A stretch of 11,292 nt of DNA, taken from contig JAADDB010000218.1 of NCBI GenBank assembly GCA_013154135.1, forward strand, positions 1-11,292, read 5' to 3'. Made by a program: the position numbers and the translations under genes. The notes below the pieces were generated by a model. It saw only the letters and a list, made by a program, of their open reading frames with translations. It did not search any database and was not told where the DNA came from. This DNA comes from Chloroflexota bacterium. Its GTDB lineage: Bacteria; Chloroflexota; Anaerolineae; JAADDB01. The stretch's first letter is position 1, and each line of letters starts with the position of its first letter. Below are positions 5,363 to 11,292 of this stretch, piece after piece.

Positions 5363-8043
5363 TTCAAGACGCGTGTGTCAGGGCCCTTCGGGGTGGGCAC
5401 CAGCACATGGGGAGGCACAACCCGCTCCGGCTCCCCCGGGGGCTGCCAGAAGAAGGTGATGGTCTTGGCTCCACCCCGCTGGAAATAATCCACCCTCACT
5501 GGGTGGAACCCCTCCTCCAGGCGCAATTGGACCTCCACTTGGTTCATTGTGTCGGGGCGCAGGCTTTCCCCCACCACTTTGCCATCCAGCCAGAGCCGGA
5601 CTCCGTCATCCGCGGCCACACGGAACCGGTAAAGGCCGGTCCGGGGCACCCAAAGGGAACCCAGCCAACGCACGCTGAAGGGACCGACCATAGGTTCTGG
5701 GTCGGCCCAGGCCAGGAGCAACGTCCGGTCCACCCGAGCAAAAAGGGGCGGCCCTTCCCACTTCTCCCCCCGGAAATACATCCCCCAAAGTCCCCGGTCC
5801 GGAGGGGCCACAACAAAGAGCGCGTACGTGGGCACATCCTCCCATGCCCTGCCCTCCAAACGCCAGCGCAGGCGGATCGACTCCGTCCCCGGGGAGCCCG
5901 GTCGTTCCTGCACCACCCGGAGCGCGTGGAGTCCCCGGCCCAGCACGCGCGGCGCGGACCACTTCACCCCGTCCAGCCAGATCTGGCCACCCGGAGCTTC
6001 CATCTGATACGGACCGCTGCGGAGAACAAAGACACTCCCGGTCCACTCCACCCGGGCCGGCTGTATGTTGTTCACGAAATCCCGGGGCCACACGTGCCGG
6101 AGGGTTCGATCCCGACCCTCCCAGATCACCCGACCGCTCCTGTCATAGTAGCGGACGGTCAGGCCCTGGATGGCGAGGAGATCCTCCCGGGGCACTTGGA
6201 CCCGCACGAACAGGGGGATGCCCCCCTGCCCGGTCACCAACTCCGCGCGAATGTGGGGGTAGTACTCGGTGAACAGCTCCAACAGATCCGCGTAGAGGGG
6301 TTCCAGGATGAAGAGTACATCCTCGGTCACCGGTTCGGCCAGGGGCAAGTCCTCCACGGGCTGGATCATGGAGAAGGGCGGGTGGGAGAATGCCCCCCGT
6401 TGATAGGTGAGGAAGCGTAAAGGGGATCCCCAATACAGGGTGGGACTGAGGTAAATCCGGTGAGTCCCCAGATGAGCTTGCACTTCCCGGGCCACCGCGG
6501 TCTCCATAGGGGAGAAGGCCATCCACACCCGGGAATCCCGGGCCCAGCGCTGGAAGGTGCGCAGGTTCAGCCCACCGGAGAGGAGGAGAAGGAGAGTCAG
6601 CCCGCCCCAGGGCATCCATCGGGCCCACGCGAATCCGCGGTCGGGCGGGAGAAGGGCACGCATCCGGGACGCCAACCAGGTGGTGAGGGCCACGCTGCTC
6701 TCCCCGGCCAGGAGCACGACCGAGGGGAGGACGCCCAGGGTCCGATAGGCTTGGGGGGCTTCCCTCACCACGGTGAGCACGCCGCCCAGAAGGGGAATCA
6801 CCAGGCCCAGGAGGAGCAGTCCATACCGGTGGTCCCGCCACTTCCACAGGGCCCTCCCCAGGCCGAGGAGGAAGAACCCCGCGGTGATGGGGTCCAACAT
6901 GGGCTCGCCGGGGAGGTTGTGTCGGGGGTTGTAGTCCCCTTCCAGGAAGAACATGCGCAGGTGCTTGACCACGCTGCGCTTCAGGGGGGTCAGGGAGATC
7001 TCCGTGGGCAGGTGCAGTTGGTGGAACGTCCAGGCCAACGCCCGGGGGAGAGGATGATCGGGCGTGTACGCGGCCAGCATGTCGTTGAGGATGCTCACCT
7101 GCTTGGACCGGTTGAGCAAGGTGAAGGGGTCATGCGCGTAGGTGGTCAGCAGGGGAGCGAAGGTCAGGCCATAGCCGAGGAGGAAGAGGAGCAAGCCCTT
7201 CCACGTCCGGCGGAGGAACCGGGGCTCCACAAGAGCACGATAGGCCAGGTAGAGAAACAGGGTCAGGGCCATGAGCCGGGACGCGAGGTAGGTGTACATG
7301 CCCAAGCCCAACATGATTCCGGCCCCCGCGAAGGGCCACAAGGCCCCCTTCCGCTCCCCGTACAGGAAGGCGGCCAGGGAAAGGAGGTAGAAGAGAGGGG
7401 GCGCGACTTCGTTCCACCCCCAACGACTCATGGTAAGGTGCCACCGGTTGAAGACGAAGAAGGCCAGGGCAACGAGAGCCACCCGCGGGCCGAAAAGGAA
7501 GCGGGCCACAGGGTAGAAGGCGATGAGGGTGAGGACCGCGGGGAGGACGGAGGCCATCTTCAGGGCCATGTAGGTGGTGCCCAGGAGTCGGAACAGGCCG
7601 GCCATGTAGTAGGCGTAGAGCAGCGGCGTCTCATACCAGCCCACGCCAAAGGGGGAACCGGGCCACCCATCGAGGAGGCGGAGCGCGTCCCCGGCCGCGT
7701 TGGTCTCATCCACAAAAATGCCAGGAGGAATGGTGTTCAGCCGGTACACCCGGAGGAAGATGCCCACGCCGATGAGCAGGAGAAACAATCCTCCTTCCAC
7801 CCACCGGGGGCACCTGTCCGAGTCCGGCGCAGGGGATGGGGAGATGGCTCCGGCCCACGCGCTCCCGAGGAGGAAGAGGGCCAACCCCGTCAACCAAAGG
7901 TAGAGGGGAGTGTGCCACGCGTCCTGCCTCTGCCAGAGGAGGTGGATGGCTACGCCCACCAAGCCCCCGCCCACGGCTATGAGGGCCCAGCCGAGGAGGG
8001 GACGAAGGAAGGACGCCTTCTCTTTCCACAACCGCGGGGACAT
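5332..8043 (-). CDS. GT39/GT-C type membrane glycosyltransferase with C-terminal PA14 domains
   Basis: This 903-residue membrane protein has about 14 hydrophobic segments between residues 14 and 495. It has the GT-C layout: a helix (81-98), then a first outer loop with IPPGIFVDETNAAGD (105-119), where Asp112-Glu113 fit the catalytic acidic pair. GT-C enzymes move sugar from a polyprenyl-phosphate donor to protein or lipid on the outer face. Two extra helices (about 14-36, 46-67) precede the usual first one. The soluble tail has a degenerate PA14-like unit (about 627-735) and a clear PA14 domain (about 751-870), including VPRTGLYRFRVAADDGVRLWLDG (799-821). PA14 often binds carbohydrate, so it may hold the acceptor; this is inference. 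The start has GAGGTG (8051-8056) 7 bases upstream, inside the end of the phosphatase gene, with a 6-base gap. The last codons and stop lie in repeat copy C. Donor and acceptor are unknown. Confidence 0.88.
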   Translation of the reverse strand: MSPRLWKEKASFLRPLLGWALIAVGGGLVGVAIHLLWQRQDAWHTPLYLWLTGLALFLLGSAWAGAISPSPAPDSDRCPRWVEGGLFLLLIGVGIFLRVYRLNTIPPGIFVDETNAAGDALRLLDGWPGSPFGVGWYETPLLYAYYMAGLFRLLGTTYMALKMASVLPAVLTLIAFYPVARFLFGPRVALVALAFFVFNRWHLTMSRWGWNEVAPPLFYLLSLAAFLYGERKGALWPFAGAGIMLGLGMYTYLASRLMALTLFLYLAYRALVEPRFLRRTWKGLLLFLLGYGLTFAPLLTTYAHDPFTLLNRSKQVSILNDMLAAYTPDHPLPRALAWTFHQLHLPTEISLTPLKRSVVKHLRMFFLEGDYNPRHNLPGEPMLDPITAGFFLLGLGRALWKWRDHRYGLLLLGLVIPLLGGVLTVVREAPQAYRTLGVLPSVVLLAGESSVALTTWLASRMRALLPPDRGFAWARWMPWGGLTLLLLLSGGLNLRTFQRWARDSRVWMAFSPMETAVAREVQAHLGTHRIYLSPTLYWGSPLRFLTYQRGAFSHPPFSMIQPVEDLPLAEPVTEDVLFILEPLYADLLELFTEYYPHIRAELVTGQGGIPLFVRVQVPREDLLAIQGLTVRYYDRSGRVIWEGRDRTLRHVWPRDFVNNIQPARVEWTGSVFVLRSGPYQMEAPGGQIWLDGVKWSAPRVLGRGLHALRVVQERPGSPGTESIRLRWRLEGRAWEDVPTYALFVVAPPDRGLWGMYFRGEKWEGPPLFARVDRTLLLAWADPEPMVGPFSVRWLGSLWVPRTGLYRFRVAADDGVRLWLDGKVVGESLRPDTMNQVEVQLRLEEGFHPVRVDYFQRGGAKTITFFWQPPGEPERVVPPHVLVPTPKGPDTRVLNFETVFGGGR

Positions 8044-8049
8044 GGGGTT

Positions 8050-8868
8050 TCACCTCGACGTGTCTGCTGGAGGGCAAAACCAGGGGAGAAGGCTGCGCAG
8101 ATCCGGGATAACCAGGTCCGGCGCGTGGGGTCCCGGCGGAGGGGGAGCAGATGTGACGCCGGTGAGGACGAGGATGGCCCGCATGCCCAGCCGTTTGGCC
8201 CCTTCCACATCCGTGTCCACCCGGTCGCCGATCATGACCACCTCATCGGGCGTGGCCCGGACCCGTTCCAGCGCGAGGCGGAAGATGGGGGCTTCCGGTT
8301 TCCCCACGACAACGGGCTCCTGGTCCGTGGCCGCGGTGAGCGCGGCCAGGATGCTCCCCGCGCCTGGGGCCAAGCCCCGCTCGGTGGGGTATGTGCGATC
8401 GGGGTTGGTGCCGTAGAACGCGGCGCCGCCCCGGATCGCGTATGTGGCTTCGGCCAACTTGCCGTAGGTAATGCCCCGGTCCATACCCGCGACCACCACC
8501 TGGGCTTCCTCGGCCCGGTCGGTCAGGGGGAACCCGTAGGCCCGGAGGGTTTCAATCACGCCCGATTCCCCCACGGCCAGCACAGGAGGTCGCTGGGGGA
8601 ATCGCTGTTGCAGGATGTAGGCCGTAGCCTCGGAAGAGCCGATGACCTGTTGAGGGGACGCGGGGAAGCCTCGCTCCTGCAACCGGGCAGCGTACGCTTG
8701 GGCCGTGAGGGTGCTGTTGTTCGTCACATAGGCGAAGGGCATACCCCGCGCTTGGAGACAGGCCATGAACTCCCGGGCTCCGGGGAGGATGGTCTGCCCC
8801 CGGTAGAGCACACCGTCCACGTCCAACAGCACCGCTCGAATACGGGAAAGCCAAACAGGAGGGTTCAT
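8050..8868 (-). CDS. HAD superfamily subfamily IIA phosphatase (NagD/PNPase-like)
   Basis: This 272-residue cytoplasmic protein has all four HAD motifs: LLDVDGVLYRG (14-24, nucleophile Asp16 and acid Asp18), YVTNNS (47-52), the motif III lysine in VVGKPEAP (187-194, Lys190) and MIGDRVDTDVEGA (212-224). The large cap between motifs II and III is typical of subfamily IIA, which includes NagD, phosphoglycolate phosphatase and glycerol-phosphate phosphatases. The family hydrolyses small phosphate esters; the substrate cannot be read from sequence. ATG 8868 overlaps the stop of the 82-residue gene as ATGA, indicating translational coupling. An upstream extension to 8952 is possible but runs over that gene in another frame. 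The glycosyltransferase follows after 6 bases. The C-terminal tail is proline-rich. Confidence 0.92.
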   Translation of the reverse strand: MNPPVWLSRIRAVLLDVDGVLYRGQTILPGAREFMACLQARGMPFAYVTNNSTLTAQAYAARLQERGFPASPQQVIGSSEATAYILQQRFPQRPPVLAVGESGVIETLRAYGFPLTDRAEEAQVVVAGMDRGITYGKLAEATYAIRGGAAFYGTNPDRTYPTERGLAPGAGSILAALTAATDQEPVVVGKPEAPIFRLALERVRATPDEVVMIGDRVDTDVEGAKRLGMRAILVLTGVTSAPPPPGPHAPDLVIPDLRSLLPWFCPPADTSR

Positions 8869-9113
8869 TCGTCCGCCAACTCTTCTAGCTGAACTATCTC
8901 CCCTTCCACATCCGCAGCGGCCTGTGCGATGGCCCACGCGACCACACCCCACGACCCGGCGCCGATGAGGAGCGCGATCATGAGGGATTGAAGGTTCAAG
9001 GGGATGTTGCCGCGCAGGACACCGACAAAGATGAACACCGAAGCAAGGCCGGCAGCTATGAGTCCCACGGCGATGGGGGACAAGGCTATACGACGCGAGA
9101 TTTCTTGTTTCAT
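8865..9113 (-). CDS. Small two-helix membrane protein, function unknown
   Basis: This 82-residue protein has a short basic start (MKQEISRR), two hydrophobic segments (about 11-33 and 40-64) and an acidic cytoplasmic-looking tail (DVEGEIVQLEELADE, 68-82). I recognise no family. It is supported by AAGGAG 7 bases before the ATG, by sensible composition, and by the ATGA overlap with the phosphatase gene. It appears to be the first gene of the three-gene minus-strand operon. The 162-base gap from recJ has no clear promoter that I could assign. It could be a membrane partner of the glycosyltransferase, but that rests only on position. Confidence 0.75.
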   Translation of the reverse strand: MKQEISRRIALSPIAVGLIAAGLASVFIFVGVLRGNIPLNLQSLMIALLIGAGSWGVVAWAIAQAAADVEGEIVQLEELADE

Positions 9114-9172
9114 TCCCCGACTCCTTACAGGGCGTTTCCGTTCAGGCCCCCACGATGCGAGGGTCCGGAAAA

Positions 9173-9196
9173 GAGCTTTACGTGGGTAGCGGGCAG
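9173..9196 (+). repeat. Possible remnant of the structured repeat (left hairpin arm only)
   Basis: These bases match the beginning of the long hairpin of copies A and B: GAG, TTT, CGTGGGTAGCGGGC, with few differences. The 59 bases before it do not match the core and no complementary right arm follows. It lies between recJ and the small membrane protein gene. The short length makes chance similarity possible. Confidence 0.4.
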
Positions 9197-9275
9197 GTCC
9201 GCGCCTCGTTTCTCATTGCACAACAGAGACTCCGGCGACGGACAAGCCCGTCCCTTCATCGTCCACCGTTATGCC

Positions 9276-11006
9276 CTACGAGTTGGTAGGGCCCTCTGAG
9301 CTCGGACGGATGTCCAGGACAACCAACTGGAGGGAACGCGTGCCGTTCCACTCGTTGATCCCCAAATGGTATACCACGTCTACACGAGGAGGCAAAATAG
9401 AAGCCAGGTGCCCCAGTTTGAAGGCAATCGCGGGCCACGTCCGCCCCTCGTGCTGGAACGTCAATTTCAGGTGTTTGCCCTCACTCCCCACAGCCCGACG
9501 CTCCCGCACGTGCAGCCCCCGGGAGAGGAAGACGGGCTGGGGGTTTTCCTCGCCAAAGGGCGCCAAGCGTTGGATTTGTTCGAAGAGGTGCCAGTTCACC
9601 TCCCGGAGGTCCAGTTCGGTGTCCACGGTGAGGACGGGTTCGGGCAACGTATCTCCCAGGATGTCCCTGGCCACGTCACGCAGGGCTTCTTTGAACGCGG
9701 GGAGTTTGGCGTTTTCCACGGTGAAGCCCGCGGCCGCAGCATGTCCCCCGTAGCGCACCAGGTGTTCGCTCACCCGGTCCAGCGCGTGGGTGATGTGGAA
9801 CTCGGGGATGCTCCGCGCGCTCCCGCGGCTGGCGTTTTCTTCCAGGTGGATGGCCAGGGTGGGACGGTAGGTGGCGGTGGTGATTTGCCCGGCGATGAGG
9901 CCGACAATGCCGGGGAGGAAGTTTTCCCCTTCTACGATGTAGATGGGGCTGCCTTCCTGTTCCTCCAGCTGGGCCCGCGCCTGTTCTACCGCGCGTTGGG
10001 TGAGGTATTGACGTTGACGGTTCAGGGTGTTCAGCTGAGAGGCCAGGGGTAAGGCCTCGCCCAGGTCCTGTGCGGCCAGGAGTTTGAAGGCTAACCCCGC
10101 GCTGGCCAGGCGTCCGGCCGCGTTGATGCGGGGCGCCAACATGAAGCCAATGGCCATGGTGTCCACAGTGCCCGGCCGCACGCCCGCGGCCTCCATGAGC
10201 GCGAGAAGCCCCGGTCGGGTGGGCTCGTTGAGGAGGCGCAGGCCTTGGTGGACCAAGGCGCGGTTTTCGCCGATGAGGGGGACGATGTCCGCGACGGTGC
10301 CCAGAGCTACCAGGTCCAGGAGTTCCCGCTCATCCTCCAGACCAGGGCCCTTGCCGATGGGAAGTTGTTGTTCCACCCGGAGGAGGGCTTGGGCCAGTTT
10401 GTAGGCCACGCCCACTCCGGCCAACCCTTTGAAAGGATAGGGGTCGTCCGAGCGTTTGGGGTTGATGACGGCTAACCCCGGTGGGAGGGTGTCCCCAACG
10501 GAGTGGTGGTCCGTGACGATCACGTCCAAGCCCAGGGAGCGGGCGTAGGCCACCTCATCCACAGAGCGGATACCGCAATCCACAGTGAGGAGCACGCGGG
10601 TGCCCGCGGCCGCCAACTTGCGGATGGCTTTCTTGTTCAGGCCGTATCCCTCGTCCACCCGGTGGGGGATGTACACGCGCACTCGCGCGCCCAGCCGGCG
10701 CAGGACAAGGGACATCAACACAGAGGAGGTCACACCATCCGCGTCAAAATCCCCGTACACGACAATGGGCTCGCCCCCGCGAATGGCCCGCCGAAGGCGA
10801 TCCACGGCTTTGTGCATATCCCGCAGGCGAAAGGGGTTATCCTGGGCGAGGTCGCGGTTGAGGAATGCGGCGATCTCCCGGGGGTCCGACAGGCCCCGGT
10901 TGTACAGGAGCTGCAGGACCACCGGATGGAGGTGCTCAAATCTGCGTATGAATTCTTGTGGAGCCCGAGGTAACAGGCGCCAGTGTTTATCGGTCAACGA
11001 CTTCAC
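9276..11006 (-). CDS. recJ: Single-stranded-DNA-specific exonuclease RecJ
   Basis: RecJ degrades single-stranded DNA 5' to 3' in recombination, mismatch and base-excision repair, using metal ions at a DHH phosphoesterase site. The 576 residues match the E. coli length. Seen motifs are VVYGDFDADGVTSS (82-95; Asp86, 88, 90), LTVDCGI (140-146; Asp143), VTDHH (164-168), GLAGVGVAYKL (194-204), and the DHHA1 motifs GSARSI (395-400) and GGHAAAAGF (420-428). The C-terminal part (about 455-570) fits the OB-type domain. The start is GTG 11006, with GGAG (11012-11015) 5 bases upstream. The frame stays open to an ATG at 11123, but that lies upstream of the promoter at 11043-11071, so it would not be on the transcript. 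The gene is well separated from the next gene (162 bases) and is probably transcribed alone or with weak readthrough. Confidence 0.95.
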   Translation of the reverse strand: MKSLTDKHWRLLPRAPQEFIRRFEHLHPVVLQLLYNRGLSDPREIAAFLNRDLAQDNPFRLRDMHKAVDRLRRAIRGGEPIVVYGDFDADGVTSSVLMSLVLRRLGARVRVYIPHRVDEGYGLNKKAIRKLAAAGTRVLLTVDCGIRSVDEVAYARSLGLDVIVTDHHSVGDTLPPGLAVINPKRSDDPYPFKGLAGVGVAYKLAQALLRVEQQLPIGKGPGLEDERELLDLVALGTVADIVPLIGENRALVHQGLRLLNEPTRPGLLALMEAAGVRPGTVDTMAIGFMLAPRINAAGRLASAGLAFKLLAAQDLGEALPLASQLNTLNRQRQYLTQRAVEQARAQLEEQEGSPIYIVEGENFLPGIVGLIAGQITTATYRPTLAIHLEENASRGSARSIPEFHITHALDRVSEHLVRYGGHAAAAGFTVENAKLPAFKEALRDVARDILGDTLPEPVLTVDTELDLREVNWHLFEQIQRLAPFGEENPQPVFLSRGLHVRERRAVGSEGKHLKLTFQHEGRTWPAIAFKLGHLASILPPRVDVVYHLGINEWNGTRSLQLVVLDIRPSSEGPTNS

Positions 11007-11042
11007 GGGTGCTCCATGGAGAACAGACGGGACTTTTCCTCC

Positions 11043-11071
11043 ATTATAGGAAAGGCTGGGGGATGTGCCAA
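11043..11071 (-). promoter_or_regulatory. Near-consensus sigma70-type promoter of recJ
   Basis: On the minus strand TTGGCA (11066-11071), a 17-base spacer and a perfect TATAAT (11043-11048) precede recJ. Only one base differs from the consensus. Transcription would begin near 11036, giving a leader of about 30 bases and ruling out the ATG at 11123 as a start. The -35 box sits directly at the end of repeat fragment E. Confidence 0.8.
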
Positions 11072-11100
11072 GATTCGGGGGAGAACTGTTTTTGGTGGGG
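11072..11100 (-). repeat. Structured repeat fragment E (right hairpin arm and tail)
   Basis: On the minus strand the segment reads CCACCAAAAACAGTTC followed by a C-run and GAATC. This matches the right arm and tail of copies A and B (CCACGCAAAACAGTTC, then CCC..GGGAA..AAATC). The outer TTC...GAA of the tail mini-hairpin is kept. No left arm or core is found on the far side, so the copy is truncated. It ends at the recJ -35 box. Confidence 0.6.
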
Positions 11101-11134
11101 GGAGGGCATCCCGGCTGTGACAATGGAGGATGGG

Positions 11135-11151
11135 TAACGATTAACGATTAA
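11135..11151 (+). repeat. Heptamer array TAACGAT, two copies plus TAA
   Basis: TAACGAT is repeated at 11135-11141 and 11142-11148 and followed by TAA. It is closely related to the second array 43 bases further on. It lies upstream of the recJ promoter; the surrounding bases 11101-11193 show no gene. Confidence 0.8.
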
Positions 11152-11193
11152 GGGGTTGGCGGAAGGGTGAGGTAGGCCGGTATAGATGGGGTC

Positions 11194-11217
11194 TAACGAG
11201 TAACGAGTAACGAGTAA
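11194..11217 (+). repeat. Heptamer array TAACGAG, three copies plus TAA
   Basis: TAACGAG occurs in perfect tandem at 11194, 11201 and 11208, followed by TAA. The unit differs in one base from the TAACGAT array nearby. Because 7 is not a multiple of 3, the units put TAA stops in all three plus-strand frames. The remaining bases to 11292 show no gene or other clear signal. Confidence 0.85.
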
Positions 11218-11292
11218 AAGCGCGGGAGCGCCCATCGCGGCTGGGTGGGGCGATTTTCGGCCGGTCATGCACCTCCGCCCGTGTCCCACACA

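Noticed and set aside
6460..8892. Very long open frame on the plus strand, antisense to the glycosyltransferase and phosphatase genes (810 codons)
   Set aside because: It is a by-product of high GC content. The translation is rich in Gly, Pro, Glu, Gln and His with no domain, while the minus strand encodes clear families across the same bases.
11044..11289. 81-codon minus-strand frame upstream of recJ
   Set aside because: It reads through the heptamer arrays and a repeat fragment and ends across the recJ promoter. No ribosome site or family was seen.

Overview
The window looks like an ordinary chromosomal housekeeping segment from a GC-rich bacterium. Protein style (VanW/YoaR-like exported protein, PA14-tailed GT-C membrane glycosyltransferase, short TAACGA heptamer arrays) suggests a Chloroflexota member, perhaps Anaerolineae. 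That placement is inference from family resemblance, not from a marker gene comparison. I see no rRNA, tRNA, CRISPR array, transposase or phage gene.

Layout. Bases 1-323 hold a truncated intergenic repeat copy, then a sigma70-type promoter and a leader hairpin for pheS (324-1355, +). A probable intrinsic terminator follows. Next is a VanW-family exported protein (1497-3314, +). It faces purB (3408-4808, -), which is of the type that includes human adenylosuccinate lyase. Upstream of purB, about 520 bases hold three copies of a structured repeat. Then come, all on the minus strand, a large PA14-tailed GT39-like glycosyltransferase (5332-8043), a HAD-IIA phosphatase (8050-8868) and an 82-residue two-helix membrane protein (8865-9113). 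These three overlap or nearly touch, so they are read as one operon in the order small membrane protein, phosphatase, glycosyltransferase. Upstream of them is recJ (9276-11006, -), which starts at GTG behind a near-consensus promoter. The last 220 bases carry a further repeat fragment and two heptamer arrays.

The most interesting signal is the structured repeat. Four copies (4850, 5063, 5242 on +; 1-82 on -) share a 67-column core that aligns without a gap. A long hairpin follows, whose stem sequence differs between copies while the arms stay complementary; copy A has a perfect 24-bp stem with a 3-base loop. Two further partial copies flank recJ. One copy supplies the last codons and stop of the glycosyltransferase, and another abuts the recJ -35 box. 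This fits a mobile palindromic element or a structured RNA/ssDNA family. I do not recognise it, and no transposase is visible here.

The genes do not form one pathway. They cover translation (pheS), envelope (VanW protein, glycosyltransferase operon), purine synthesis (purB) and DNA repair (recJ).
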